A DNA stretch of 64,000 nt. It comes from Segniliparus rotundus DSM 44985. Lineage in GTDB: Bacteria > Actinomycetota > Actinomycetes > Mycobacteriales > Mycobacteriaceae. Where the stretch lies: positions 2,347,946-2,411,945 of the forward strand of contig NC_014168.1 in the NCBI RefSeq assembly GCF_000092825.1. Direction: 5' to 3'. Below are positions 10,146 to 21,460 of this stretch, in pieces; position 1 is the first letter of the stretch, and each line of letters starts with the position of its first letter. Made by a program: the position numbers and the translations under genes. The notes beneath the pieces are model-generated. The model was given only the letters and a program-made list of their open reading frames with translations. It made no database searches and was not told the origin of the DNA.

Positions 10146-11270
10146 TCACGACCCGAGGATGGTAAGCGCCTTGTCGGTGCGTGTCAAAAGCTGGTTCTCG
10201 GACTCCCCGACCACCAGGGTGTCCTCGATCCGCACCCCGCCTTTGCCGGGCAGATAGACCCCCGGCTCGACCGTGAGCACCGCGCCGACCGGCACAAGCC
10301 CCTCGGAGAGTTTCGAGAGGGCGGGCGACTCGTGGATGTCCAAGCCGACGGCATGGCCGAGGCCGTGGTCGAAGTGGTCTTTGTGCCCCGCCGCGTCAAT
10401 GACGTCCCGCGCGGCCGCGTCCACGGATTTCAGCTCGACGCCGGGCTTGAGGGCTTCCCTGCCCGCGGTCTGCGCCGCGAGGACCAGTTCGTACACCTCG
10501 CGCTGCCAGGCGGCGGGCTCGCCGAGGACGTAGGTGCGGGTCATGTCGGAGTGATACCCCAGCCAGGTGGCTCCGAAGTCGATCTTCACGAAGTCCCCCT
10601 CGGCCAAAACCGCGCCGGTGGGGCGATGGTGCGGCATCGCGGAGTTCGCCCCGGCGGCGACGATGGTCTCGAAGGACGCGCCTTCGGAGCCGAAGTCCAG
10701 CATGAGGGATTCGAGCTCTCGGGCGACTTCCAACTCGGTGCGCCCAGGACGCACCCCGTCCTTGCCCAAAAGCTCGGCGAGCGCCTTGTCGCCGATTTCG
10801 GCGGCCTTGCGCAGCGCCTCGACCTCGTGCGGGTCTTTCACCACGCGCAAAAGCTCCACCACGCCCACGACGGGGACGAGATCCGGCGCGACGAAAGCGG
10901 CCTGGTCCGCGGCGTGGCCCGCGGCCGAGACGAGCGCGCGATGCTGTTGGAGGGTCACGACGTGGCCTTCCACGCCGAGCCGATGCGTCTTGTGCTTCGC
11001 GGCGTGCGCGACGAGGGCGGTCGCGACGCCGCGCGCGTTGAGCACGACGAGGTCGGGGGCTTGCTCGGCGACCTGGGTCGTGTACCTGCCATCGGTGGCG
11101 ATCCGAGACTGCTCCTCGCCGCGCGCGTCGATGAGCAGTCCGCCGTTGGACCCGGTGAAACCGCTGAGGTAGCGGACATTGGTGAGATCTGTGACGAGCA
11201 GGGCGTCGAGGCCGCGTTCGCGGAGCGCGGCACGCAATGCTTCCCTGCGGGCCCGATGGTCGAAAGTCAT
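10146..11270 (-). CDS. pepQ: M24 family Xaa-Pro aminopeptidase/dipeptidase
   Basis: Cytoplasmic metallopeptidase of the creatinase/prolidase family, cleaving N-terminal residues next to proline. The metal ligands are visible: two aspartates in KIDFGATWLGYHSDMTRT, the histidine in GLGHAVGLDIHESP, and glutamates in LTVEPGVYLPG and GGVRIEDT. 374 aa is normal. It sits upstream of efp. Its own promoter appears to start transcription at or next to the ATG. Confidence 0.93.
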   Translation of the reverse strand: MTFDHRARREALRAALRERGLDALLVTDLTNVRYLSGFTGSNGGLLIDARGEEQSRIATDGRYTTQVAEQAPDLVVLNARGVATALVAHAAKHKTHRLGVEGHVVTLQQHRALVSAAGHAADQAAFVAPDLVPVVGVVELLRVVKDPHEVEALRKAAEIGDKALAELLGKDGVRPGRTELEVARELESLMLDFGSEGASFETIVAAGANSAMPHHRPTGAVLAEGDFVKIDFGATWLGYHSDMTRTYVLGEPAAWQREVYELVLAAQTAGREALKPGVELKSVDAAARDVIDAAGHKDHFDHGLGHAVGLDIHESPALSKLSEGLVPVGAVLTVEPGVYLPGKGGVRIEDTLVVGESENQLLTRTDKALTILGS

Positions 11271-11276
11271 GCCACA

Positions 11277-11282
11277 AGCCTA
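11277..11282 (-). promoter_or_regulatory. Candidate -10 of a leaderless pepQ promoter
   Basis: Minus-strand TAGGCT is followed by six nucleotides and then the pepQ ATG. This spacing puts the transcription start at the initiation codon, and no Shine-Dalgarno is visible. The same hexamer and spacing occur in front of mptB at 18894. Confidence 0.5.
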
Positions 11283-11530
11283 CTGGCGGGAGCCGCAAAC
11301 GGAACGCTCGGGCTCACGCTCGGCGCACATCCTGGAGCATCGAGGGCACGCGCATGGGCCGCTCCTACGACGCAGTGGCGATCCGCGCCCAGGGCTGGCG
11401 CGATCTGCGGCGTCGCGCGGGGCGCACATGCTCTCCCAGGAGGCGCACAGCCGCAACGGTTACAGTGGGAGCGAATCCACGAGCACACAGACCCGACATG
11501 TCAAAGGCGACACGTCAGAGAGCGGGACCC

Positions 11531-12253
11531 ATGCACCAGCACGTCCGGAACACGTCCTCGTCGAAACCCCGGCCTGCGCAGACGGCCGCGGCCTTGTTCG
11601 CGCTCGTTTCCTCCGCGTGGCTCTGGTCCAGCGCGGCGGCGCACGCGGACCCGCACGAGCAGGCTCCGATGAAACCGGCCCAGCTCCAGGGCAACGACGA
11701 CGCGGACGGCCCCGACGACGACCTGTCCTCCGAAGACCCCGGCCAAGGCCGAAACCCGTACGTGAGCGGCCCCCTTGCGAATGTGGGCGGCCCGAGCTCG
11801 GACGAAGGGCAGCAAGACATCGGCCAAACCCTCGACAGTGCCCTCGGCGGCGACGGGCAGGGCGACGGGATCGGGCAGAGCATTGGCGACATCCTCGGGA
11901 CAGGCCCGCAAGGAGTCGGAGCCGACGGGATCGCCCAAGCCGTCGGCGGCCTGTTGCAGGGAGCGCAGAGCGGCGGCGCGGACAAGGTCGGCGAGGCCAT
12001 CGGCGGGCTGTTGGGGGCCTCTGGCGACAACCAGGGCGTCATGGGGTCCGGCCTCCTCGGCGGATCGTCATCGGGTGACGGGCAATCCGACGGCCAGGTC
12101 CCCGAAGCTGTGCGCAAAGGCGTGATCCGGCTCAATCGGGCGCTCGGCGACACGGGTTACAACAGCGACCCGGACTCGCGCGGCGCGGGCAGCGCCGCGA
12201 ACGGCGACCAGAACGAGCCGCACACGGGCGAAGCCGGCGATGACGAGGACTGA
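11531..12253 (+). CDS. Secreted acidic Gly/Asp/Gln-rich protein, unknown function
   Basis: 240 aa. A basic N-terminus and a hydrophobic stretch (AAALFALVSSAWLWSSAAAH) end in AHA before DPHEQ, a good Sec signal peptide. The mature part is low-complexity, rich in Gly, Asp, Gln and Ser, with repeated units around IGQTLDSALGG, IGQSIGDILG, IAQAVGGLLQG and VGEAIGGLLG that suggest about four degenerate amphipathic repeats. No catalytic motif is seen. It is transcribed against pepQ and convergent with the suf operon. Not recognised as a named family. Confidence 0.6.
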   Translation: MHQHVRNTSSSKPRPAQTAAALFALVSSAWLWSSAAAHADPHEQAPMKPAQLQGNDDADGPDDDLSSEDPGQGRNPYVSGPLANVGGPSSDEGQQDIGQTLDSALGGDGQGDGIGQSIGDILGTGPQGVGADGIAQAVGGLLQGAQSGGADKVGEAIGGLLGASGDNQGVMGSGLLGGSSSGDGQSDGQVPEAVRKGVIRLNRALGDTGYNSDPDSRGAGSAANGDQNEPHTGEAGDDED

Positions 12254-12296
12254 GCGGCCCGCCCGGCGCGGGCAAGCAGCTTGAGCGTTGCGGCCC

Positions 12297-12671
12297 TCAG
12301 ACGTTGAAGCCGAGCGCGCGGAGCTGATCGCGCCCGTCTTCGGTGATTTTGTCCGGCCCCCACGGCGGCGTCCACACCCAGTTGATGGTGAGTTCGTCCA
12401 CCAGGCCGGAGCCCACCAGAGCCGCCGAAGACTGGTCCTCGATGACATCGGTCAACGGGCACGCCGGTGAGGTGAGGGTCATGTCCAGGAGCACCGTGGT
12501 CTTCGCCTCGCCCTCTTCGCCCGTCCCGCGCTGCACGGTGAACCCGTAGACAAGGCCCAAGTCCACGACGTTCACCCCGAGCTCCGGGTCCACCACGTCG
12601 CGCATCGCCTCTTCGAGCTCGCCGAGAAGCACATCCTCTTGTTGCTGCTCCTGGGTCGGAACCTCGCTCAT
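12297..12671 (-). CDS. sufT: SufT-like MIP18/DUF59 iron-sulfur assembly protein
   Basis: 124 aa MIP18-family protein (Rv1466-like). The core has EAMRDVVDPELGVNVVDLGLVYG and TLTSPACPLTDVIEDQ, including the conserved cysteine. It is the last gene of the suf operon and overlaps sufU by 4 bp. Members help iron-sulfur maturation; the exact step is not established from sequence. The internal ATG at 12671 was chosen because of the ATGA overlap; the frame extends further up inside sufU. Confidence 0.85.
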   Translation of the reverse strand: MSEVPTQEQQQEDVLLGELEEAMRDVVDPELGVNVVDLGLVYGFTVQRGTGEEGEAKTTVLLDMTLTSPACPLTDVIEDQSSAALVGSGLVDELTINWVWTPPWGPDKITEDGRDQLRALGFNV

Positions 12672-13138
12672 GCCAAACCCTCCTTCTGTTCGTCCTGGCC
12701 TGCCACGGTCTGCGCCAGCGCGTCTTTGAACGCCATCCAGCCGAGCAGCGCGCATTTCACCCGGGCCGGGTATTTCGACACACCCGCGAAGGCGATCCCG
12801 TCGCCGATGAGGTCCTCGTCGCCTTCGAGTTCGCCGCGCGAGGAGATCATTTCGCTGAACGCGGCCACCGATTTGAGCGCGTCGCCGACAGTTCGGCCGA
12901 TGACCTGGTCCGCGAGGACGGAGGTGGCGGCCTGGCTGATCGAACAGCCCTGCCCGTCGTAGGAGACGTCCTCCACGCGCTGCCCGTCCGGGGAGACCGC
13001 GACCCGCAACGTCACCTCGTCCCCGCAGGTCGGGTTCACATGATGCACTTCGGCGCCGTACGGCTCGCGCAGCCCCCGATGGTGCGGGTGCTTGTAGTGG
13101 TCGAGGATCACCTCTTGGTACATCTGGTCAAGTCGCAC
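12668..13138 (-). CDS. sufU: SufU sulfur-relay zinc protein
   Basis: Zinc-dependent sulfur acceptor that takes persulfide from SufS. The three cysteines are in place: NPTCGDEVT, GQGCSISQA and RVKCALLGW, plus the Asp ligand in the first motif. 156 aa. It lies six bases downstream of sufS and overlaps the MIP18 gene. Confidence 0.94.
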   Translation of the reverse strand: MRLDQMYQEVILDHYKHPHHRGLREPYGAEVHHVNPTCGDEVTLRVAVSPDGQRVEDVSYDGQGCSISQAATSVLADQVIGRTVGDALKSVAAFSEMISSRGELEGDEDLIGDGIAFAGVSKYPARVKCALLGWMAFKDALAQTVAGQDEQKEGLA

Positions 13139-13144
13139 AGGGCT

Positions 13145-15235
<2,091 letters not shown>

Positions 15236-16387
15236 TCAGGTTGCGTCGTCCGCGGGTGGGCGGCTCCCCCAACCCGATTGGGCGAGTTTGCCCTCGACGA
15301 GCTCCGCGATGCGCGCGCGGACCGACTCGTCGGGGATCTTGGCGACCACTTCGCCGAAGAAGCCGCGCACCACGAGTCTGCGCGCCTCGTCCTCGGAGAG
15401 CCCCCGCGAGCGCAGATAGAACATCTGCTCCTCGTCGAAACGTCCGGTGGTGCTCGCGTGCCCGGCTCCGTGGATCTGGCCGGTTTCGATTTCAAGGTTG
15501 GGCACCGAGTCGGCCCGGGCCCCCTTGGCGAGGAGCAGATTGCGGTTGAGCTCGTAGGTGAGGGTGCCGGTCGCCGCCGGGCGAATCCGCACATCGCCGA
15601 CCCACACTGTGCGCGCCGCAGGGGTGAGCAGGGCGTTCTTGTACAGCACGTTGGATGTGCAGTTCGGCTGGTCGTGGTCCACGAACAGCCTCGACTCCAG
15701 ATGCTGGCCGTCGCCCGAGAGCGCCACGCCGCAGAGCTCGGCGCGGCCGCCAGGGGCTGCGAAACGCACCGTGGAGACGGTTCGGACGAGCGAGCCGCCG
15801 AGGGCGACCTCCACCGCGCGGTACGAGGCGTCCCTGCCGACCAGCGCCGCGTAGGAGGCGAGCCGGGTCGAGCCGGGGTCCTCGTCGTTGACCACGACGA
15901 AGGTGCAGTTGGCGCCGTCGCCGAGGATGATCTCAAGGTTCGCCGCTATCTGCGCGAGGCCGGAATGCTCGGCGACAATCGTCACCTCGGCCCCCGCGCC
16001 GACCTCGACGACGTGATGGGCGTAGGAGCGCCCGCGCACCCCGACGCGCGACAGCAGGACCGGGCCCGCCGGGCGCGCGCCCGCTTCCACGACGATGTGC
16101 CCGCCTGTCTCGGCGTGGCGCATCGCCAGCGCGGAGACCTTGTCGGCGGGGACGAGCGCCGAGCCGAAAGCCTCGAGCGAGGCGGGCCGCGCGGTCTGGA
16201 CCCGCACGCCCTCCAACGGCGCGCCGAAGTCCAACTTCGACTCGCCGTCCGGGGTGAACGCCGTGAAAAACTCTCGGATCTTGCCGAGCGGGGTGAAGCG
16301 CCAGTTCTCCTCGTGGCTCGAAGGCGCGGGGAAGTCTTCCGGGTCGCGCGAGGCGAACCGTTCGCCCAAAACGGGGGCCAGCGTCAT
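15236..16387 (-). CDS. sufD: Fe-S assembly scaffold protein SufD
   Basis: 383 aa SufBD-family protein that pairs with SufB. The C-terminal region has the conserved GAGHASTTGRFDEEQMFYLRSRGL and RRLVVRGFFGEV signatures. GGAG lies 10 nt before the ATG. A gap of 109 bp separates it from sufB, unusual in an otherwise overlapping operon. The gap contains a 7-codon reading frame (M-E-G-A-F-G-S) that ends in ATGA over the sufD start and could couple translation. Confidence 0.94.
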   Translation of the reverse strand: MTLAPVLGERFASRDPEDFPAPSSHEENWRFTPLGKIREFFTAFTPDGESKLDFGAPLEGVRVQTARPASLEAFGSALVPADKVSALAMRHAETGGHIVVEAGARPAGPVLLSRVGVRGRSYAHHVVEVGAGAEVTIVAEHSGLAQIAANLEIILGDGANCTFVVVNDEDPGSTRLASYAALVGRDASYRAVEVALGGSLVRTVSTVRFAAPGGRAELCGVALSGDGQHLESRLFVDHDQPNCTSNVLYKNALLTPAARTVWVGDVRIRPAATGTLTYELNRNLLLAKGARADSVPNLEIETGQIHGAGHASTTGRFDEEQMFYLRSRGLSEDEARRLVVRGFFGEVVAKIPDESVRARIAELVEGKLAQSGWGSRPPADDAT

Positions 16388-16496
16388 GAGCCGAACGCTC
16401 CTTCCATGTCTCGTCCGATCTGCGGGTCGCGCTCGGGAGCGCCGGGCAGCCTGTTCACGTCCGGCTCGGCGCGGCGGCGCGCGAGGAGCAATGCCG

Positions 16497-17939
16497 TCAA
16501 CCGACCGCTCCTTCCATTTGCAGCTCGATCAGCCGGTTGAGTTCGAGCGCGTATTCCATGGGCAGCTCTTTGGCGATCGGCTCGATGAAGCCGCGCACGA
16601 CCATGGCCATCGCCTCGTCCTCGGTCAGGCCCCGGCTCATGAGGTAGAACAGCTGCTCCTCGCTGACCTTCGAGACGGTCGCCTCGTGCCCCATGGTCAC
16701 ATCGTCCTCGCGCACGTCCACGTACGGGTAGGTGTCCGACCGGGAGATCTCGTCCACGAGCAAAGCGTCGCAGCGCACGGTGGACCGAGAGCCCGCCGCG
16801 CCCTTGTGGACGCCGACAAGGCCCCGGTACGAGCTGCGCCCGCCGCCCCTCGCCACGGACTTGCTCACGATGTTCGACGAAGTCTTCGGCGCGAGGTGCA
16901 GCATCTTCGAGCCGGTGTCCTGGTGCTGGCCCGGTCCGGCGAACGCGAGCGAGAGCACCTCGCCTTTGGCGTGCTCGCCGGTCAGCCAGACGGCGGGGTA
17001 TTTCATCGTCACCTTGGAGCCGATATTGCCGTCGATCCATTCCATCGTCGCCCCCGCCTCGGCGCGGGCGCGCTTGGTGACCAGGTTGTACACGTTGTTC
17101 GACCAGTTCTGGATCGTCGTGTACCGGCAGCGCCCGCCGGGTTTGACGATGATCTCCACGACGGCGGAGTGCAACGAGTCCGATTTGTAGATCGGCGCGG
17201 TGCAGCCTTCCACGTAATGCACGTACGCGTCTTCGTCCACGATGATGAGGGTGCGCTCGAACTGGCCCATGTTCTCGGTGTTGATCCGGAAGTAGGCCTG
17301 CAAGGGGATGTCCACCTGCACGCCCTTGGGGACGTAGATGTACGAGCCGCCGGACCAGACGGCGGTGTTGAGCGCGGAGAATTTGTTGTCCCCGGCGGGG
17401 ATCACGGTGCCGAAATGCTCCCGGAACACGTCCGGATGCTCTTTGAGCGCGGTGTCGGTGTCGAGGAACACGACGCCCTGCTGCTCAAGGTCCTCGCGGA
17501 TCTGGTGGTAGACGACCTCGGACTCGTATTGCGCCGCGACCCCGGCGACGAGGCGGTTCTTCTCCGCCTCGGGGATGCCGAGCTTGTCGTAGGTGTTCTT
17601 AATGTCCTCAGGAAGATCGTCCCACGTCGCTGCTTGTTTCTCGGTGGAGCGCACAAAGTATTTGATGTTGTCGAAGTCGATGCCCGACAAATCGCCGCCC
17701 CATGCGGGCATGGGCTTGCGGTTGAAGATGGACAGCGCCTTCAGCCGGGCCTGGAGCATCCACTCCGGCTCGCCTTTCTTCGCCGAGATGTCGGCGACGA
17801 CTTCCTCGGAGATGCCGCGGCGGGCCGAGGCGCCGGCGGTGTCGGCGTCCGACCAGCCGTAGCCGTAGTTGCCGAGCGAGGCGATGACTTCGTCTTGGCT
17901 TGCCGGAGCCAGGATTTCCTTCGCGAGTTCCTGGGTCAT
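16497..17939 (-). CDS. sufB: Fe-S assembly scaffold protein SufB
   Basis: 480 aa main scaffold on which the Fe-S cluster is built. The start [10 protein letters not shown] at 17939 has GAGGAGG 7 nt upstream and gives the standard length. Typical segments include [38 protein letters not shown] and the C-terminal [18 protein letters not shown]. No intein is present, unlike SufB of some mycobacteria. First structural gene after sufR. Confidence 0.96.
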   Translation of the reverse strand: MTQELAKEILAPASQDEVIASLGNYGYGWSDADTAGASARRGISEEVVADISAKKGEPEWMLQARLKALSIFNRKPMPAWGGDLSGIDFDNIKYFVRSTEKQAATWDDLPEDIKNTYDKLGIPEAEKNRLVAGVAAQYESEVVYHQIREDLEQQGVVFLDTDTALKEHPDVFREHFGTVIPAGDNKFSALNTAVWSGGSYIYVPKGVQVDIPLQAYFRINTENMGQFERTLIIVDEDAYVHYVEGCTAPIYKSDSLHSAVVEIIVKPGGRCRYTTIQNWSNNVYNLVTKRARAEAGATMEWIDGNIGSKVTMKYPAVWLTGEHAKGEVLSLAFAGPGQHQDTGSKMLHLAPKTSSNIVSKSVARGGGRSSYRGLVGVHKGAAGSRSTVRCDALLVDEISRSDTYPYVDVREDDVTMGHEATVSKVSEEQLFYLMSRGLTEDEAMAMVVRGFIEPIAKELPMEYALELNRLIELQMEGAVG

Positions 17940-17952
17940 GAGGCCTCCTCTT

Positions 17953-18729
17953 TCACTGCAACGTCCTGTTGCTCTGGTCGTTGCGGGCTGACAGTGGCTC
18001 GGGCGGCGCGTCGGAGCTGGCCGCGAGGGTCGGGATGTGCGTGGTGCAGACGCAATTGCCCTGGGCGATGGTCGCCAAACGCTGGACATGCGTGCCGAGC
18101 AGTTCGCTGAACACGGCGGTCTCCGCCTCGCACAGCGCCGGGAAATCCGCCGCGACGCCCAAGACCGGGCAATGGTGCTGGCACAACTGCACACCGGAGC
18201 CGATCCGGGTCGTCGAAGCCTCGTACCCGGCCGACGTGAGCGCCTGGGCGAGGCGCTCAGCCTTGGTCTGCGCGTCCGCCGCCCGGAAATCCGGGGCGTC
18301 CAAGCCGATGGCCGACACCATCGCGCGCGCCCTGGTGCGCGCGAGCGCCGCGACGGCCGCGTCGCCGCCGAGGCTTTGCAGTTCGCCGAAGGCGAGCTTG
18401 GCGAGCTCGTCGTACGCGTTGCCGAGCCGGTCTTGGCCTTGCGGGGTCAGCTGGTACACCTTGGGGGGCCTGCCCCGCCCGCTCGTCGGTTTGCGCTGCA
18501 CGACGACGGCGTCGCCCGATTCGACCAGTTCGACCAAATGGCGGCGGACGCCGACCGTGGAGAGCTCCAAATGCTCGGCGATCACCGGGGCGGTCAACGA
18601 CCCGTGCTGCGCGAGCAGGCGCACAATCGCCCGACGGGTCACGCCGACCTCGTGCTGCGACGCGGGCCCCGCAGCAGGCAGCCCCGAGGAGGCGGACTCC
18701 GCCGCCGACGGAAGGCCGAGCGTTTTCAT
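17953..18729 (-). CDS. sufR: Iron-sulfur sensing repressor SufR
   Basis: Winged-helix regulator of the suf operon (Rv1460 type). The helix-turn-helix lies at [20 protein letters not shown]. Cysteines that could hold a cluster occur in [18 protein letters not shown] and NCVCTTHI. The ATG at 18729 (MKTLGLP) is preferred over an in-frame ATG six codons upstream, though neither has a clear Shine-Dalgarno. It is 13 bp upstream of sufB, so it is expected to autoregulate the operon. Confidence 0.9.
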   Translation of the reverse strand: MKTLGLPSAAESASSGLPAAGPASQHEVGVTRRAIVRLLAQHGSLTAPVIAEHLELSTVGVRRHLVELVESGDAVVVQRKPTSGRGRPPKVYQLTPQGQDRLGNAYDELAKLAFGELQSLGGDAAVAALARTRARAMVSAIGLDAPDFRAADAQTKAERLAQALTSAGYEASTTRIGSGVQLCQHHCPVLGVAADFPALCEAETAVFSELLGTHVQRLATIAQGNCVCTTHIPTLAASSDAPPEPLSARNDQSNRTLQ

Positions 18730-18848
18730 AACACCAGTGTGTCGCAATTATGGGAAGTTCGCCAGCAAGGAAAGGCTATGCTAATTCCGTGGTCAGGATA
18801 GTGCGAGCTGCGCACTTGCCGAAAAAGAACAGCGGCGCGGAGCGCGCA

Positions 18849-18875
18849 GTGTGCCAGAAGACACTTCTGGCACAC
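18849..18875. repeat. Perfect 12-bp inverted repeat between sufR and mptB
   Basis: Arms GTGTGCCAGAAG and CTTCTGGCACAC separated by ACA. It lies in the intergenic space of the divergent sufR and mptB genes, 31-57 bp upstream of the mptB start. There is no T-run, so it reads as an operator rather than a terminator. Confidence 0.7.
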
Positions 18876-18893
18876 ACGCCCATTCACGCACGT

Positions 18894-18905
18894 TAGGCTA
18901 CTTGC
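18894..18905 (+). promoter_or_regulatory. Candidate leaderless promoter of mptB
   Basis: TAGGCT at 18894-18899 followed by six bases and then the GTG start at 18906. No Shine-Dalgarno exists, so the mRNA probably begins at the GTG. The 12-bp inverted repeat lies around the position expected for the -35 region. Confidence 0.5.
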
Positions 18906-20582
18906 GTGTCCTTCGCCGCCAGTTCCGACCGATTCGCCCTCATCCGGCGCTTCGGCACAACTGGGTCGATCCTCATCGCCCTGGGCGGGCTCGGGGTCGG
19001 CGCGCAGCCTGTCCTGCAAGACCCGGTGCGCGGGGCCCGGTTCTTCGGCCTCTTCGAGCGCACCCTCGCCGCCTCGGCGACCATGGTCTTCGTCGGACTG
19101 GCGATCCTCGTGCTCGCGTGGCTCCTGCTCGGCCGGGTCCTGCTCGCCGAGCCCCGGCAAAACTGCCGGGGCGCCGCCGAGGGCGACCGGGTCGCGATGA
19201 TGCGCAAGATCGTCGTGCTCTGGTCCGCGCCGCTCGTCCTCGCGCCCCCGATGTTCAGCCAGGACGTGTACTCCTACCTCGCGCACGGCATGGCGGCGCG
19301 GCGCGGCCTGGACCCCTACCGCTACGGCCCGGCGGACGCGCTCGGGCACACGGACGTGTTCGTGCGTTCCGTGCCGACGATCTGGCAGAACACCCCGAGC
19401 CCGTACGGCCCGCTCTTCATCGTCATCAGCAGATGGATCGCAGCAGCGACGGAATACCATGTGGTGGCAGCGGTGCTCGCGCACCGCCTGGTCGCGCTGG
19501 CCGGCGTCGGCATGATCCTCTGGGCGCTCCCCCGCCTGGCCCGCCGTTGCGGGACGGACCAGGCCAAAGCCTTCTGGCTCGGCGCGCTCAACCCGCTCGT
19601 CTTCCTGCACCTCGTCTCCGGGGCGCACAACGACTCGCTCATGATCGGGCTCATGCTCGTCGGCGTCGAGCTCAGCCTTCGCGGCGTGCGCGACTGGCCG
19701 CAGGGGCGCATCGCGCCTGGGCGGCCCCGCGCCCTCCTCGAAACGCTCGGCGGCGCCGTGGTCGTCACCGCAGCGGCAATGGTGAAACTGCCCGCAGAAC
19801 TCGCCCTCGGCTTCGTCGGCGTCCAACTCGCGGGGAAAGCGGCCCCGGCAGAGGCCGGCCTGCCCAGGCGCGTGCTCGCGGTCGGAGCGGCAGGGGCCGT
19901 CTTGGGCCTCGTCTCGCTCGCCGTCACACTGCTCCTGAGCTGGGCGGGCGGATACCGGCTTGCCTGGACGCACACGCTCGGCGCGGCAGCGAAGACATTG
20001 AACTGGCTCTCCCCGCCGACGGTGATCGCCCGGCTCGGCGGCTATCTGGGCGAATTCATCGGCCTCGGCAACCACACCGACTCCGTCATCACGGTCACCT
20101 GGACCTTGACCACTGTCGCGGCGGGCTGCGCGGTCGGCTGGCTCATGCTCAAAACCTTGCAAGGGCGCATCCATCCCGTCGGCGGGATCGGCGTCGCGTT
20201 CACCATCGTGGTCGCTCTGCTGCCCACCATCCACACCTGGTACGCCCTCTGGGCGCTCGTGCCGCTCTCGGCCTGGGTGGTGGGGTGCGGCCAAAGCCAT
20301 CCGCCCGGCCCGCACCCGAACACCGACCCTCGAGAGAATTCCGACAACTGCCCGGTTGTGCGCCCCGAACACCGCAAAGCGCTCGTCGTCGTCATCACAG
20401 TGCTGAGCTTCATGGCCTACCCCAGCGGCGGCTTCTCTCTGCCGTTCATCCTGCTCTTCGGCCAAACCACCGGCATTGCGGCCGCAATCGCCCTCGGCGC
20501 CCTGGTGTTCGGGTGGCAATGGCTGACCGCACCCTTGTCGGAACAGTGGAACCGGCGAGAGCGCAGGATAGGGACATCATGA
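18906..20582 (+). CDS. mptB: Alpha-(1->6)-mannopyranosyltransferase, MptB-like
   Basis: 558 aa multi-spanning GT-C glycosyltransferase with many hydrophobic helices. The first extracytoplasmic loop has FSQDVYSYLAHGMAARRGLDPY, the acidic/aromatic motif of this family. Divergence from sufR and the downstream ABC genes match the mycobacterial Rv1459c locus, whose product adds alpha-1,6 mannose to the lipomannan/lipoarabinomannan core in the membrane. The donor would be polyprenyl-phosphate mannose. Assignment rests on neighbourhood and overall organisation. Confidence 0.8.
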   Translation: MSFAASSDRFALIRRFGTTGSILIALGGLGVGAQPVLQDPVRGARFFGLFERTLAASATMVFVGLAILVLAWLLLGRVLLAEPRQNCRGAAEGDRVAMMRKIVVLWSAPLVLAPPMFSQDVYSYLAHGMAARRGLDPYRYGPADALGHTDVFVRSVPTIWQNTPSPYGPLFIVISRWIAAATEYHVVAAVLAHRLVALAGVGMILWALPRLARRCGTDQAKAFWLGALNPLVFLHLVSGAHNDSLMIGLMLVGVELSLRGVRDWPQGRIAPGRPRALLETLGGAVVVTAAAMVKLPAELALGFVGVQLAGKAAPAEAGLPRRVLAVGAAGAVLGLVSLAVTLLLSWAGGYRLAWTHTLGAAAKTLNWLSPPTVIARLGGYLGEFIGLGNHTDSVITVTWTLTTVAAGCAVGWLMLKTLQGRIHPVGGIGVAFTIVVALLPTIHTWYALWALVPLSAWVVGCGQSHPPGPHPNTDPRENSDNCPVVRPEHRKALVVVITVLSFMAYPSGGFSLPFILLFGQTTGIAAAIALGALVFGWQWLTAPLSEQWNRRERRIGTS

Positions 20583-21460
20583 ACAACGCAGTGCGACTGG
20601 CCGGTGTGGTCAAACGTTTCGGCCAGACCGTCGCGGTGGACGGACTGGACCTCGTCGTGCGACGAGGGGAAGTGCTGGCGCTTTTGGGGCCCAACGGCGC
20701 CGGGAAGACCACCACGATCGAACTCTGCCAAGGCCTCGCCGCCCCGGACGAGGGCGTGGTCGAGATACTCGGCGAGCATCCGAGCGCGGAGTCGTTGCGG
20801 CCAAGGATCGGCTTCATGCCCCAAGGCGGCGGGGGCTACCCCGGCGCCAAAGCAGGCGAGCTGCTGCGAGTCGTCGCGGCGCAAAGCGCCGAGCCCCTCG
20901 ACGTCGACTGGCTGCTCGACGTCCTCGGCATCGCGCACGCGAAAAACACCTCCTTCCGCAGGCTCTCCGGCGGCCAGCAGCAGCGGCTCTCGCTCGCCTG
21001 CGCGCTCGTCGGACGCCCGGAGCTGGTGTTCCTCGACGAACCGACGGCGGGGCTGGACATCCACGCCCGCAGGCTCGTCTGGGACCTCGTGGAGCATCTG
21101 CGGGCCGACGGGGTCACCGTCCTGCTCACAACGCACCTGATCGAAGAAGCCGAGCACCTCGCGGACCGAGTGGTGATCGTGGCGAAAGGCAAGGAGGTCG
21201 CGTCCGGCCCCCCCGCGACGCTGGTGTCGTCCGCCCAAAAATCTCAGCTCCGATTCACCGCGCGCACAGGGCTCGACCTGGCGGGCTTCCCGGCGCACGA
21301 GCTGCGCCCCGGCGAATACGCCATCGACGAGGAGGTCACGCCGCAACTCGTCGCGCGCCTCGCCGGATGGCTCGCCGAACGGGACGTCCTCGCCCACCAG
21401 ATCCGCGTGCAAGGCGGCAGGCTCGAAGACGTGTTCTTGGAATTGACGGAGACCGCATGA
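20579..21460 (+). CDS. ABC transporter ATP-binding protein
   Basis: 293 aa nucleotide-binding subunit: Walker A LLGPNGAGKTTTIEL, signature RRLSGGQQQRLSLAC, Walker B LVFLDEPTAGLD, and H-loop TTHLIEEAEHLAD. The ATG overlaps the mptB stop (ATGA) and its stop overlaps the permease start, so the three genes form one unit. Type: ABC-2 exporter ATPase, Rv1458c-like. Substrate unknown; a lipid or glycolipid would suit the context. Confidence 0.9.
   Translation: MNNAVRLAGVVKRFGQTVAVDGLDLVVRRGEVLALLGPNGAGKTTTIELCQGLAAPDEGVVEILGEHPSAESLRPRIGFMPQGGGGYPGAKAGELLRVVAAQSAEPLDVDWLLDVLGIAHAKNTSFRRLSGGQQQRLSLACALVGRPELVFLDEPTAGLDIHARRLVWDLVEHLRADGVTVLLTTHLIEEAEHLADRVVIVAKGKEVASGPPATLVSSAQKSQLRFTARTGLDLAGFPAHELRPGEYAIDEEVTPQLVARLAGWLAERDVLAHQIRVQGGRLEDVFLELTETA

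Noticed and set aside
16384-17040. 218-codon minus-strand frame over sufB
   Set aside because: Its translation is a shadow of sufB (shifted frame) without any conserved segment; only its last seven codons are of possible interest.
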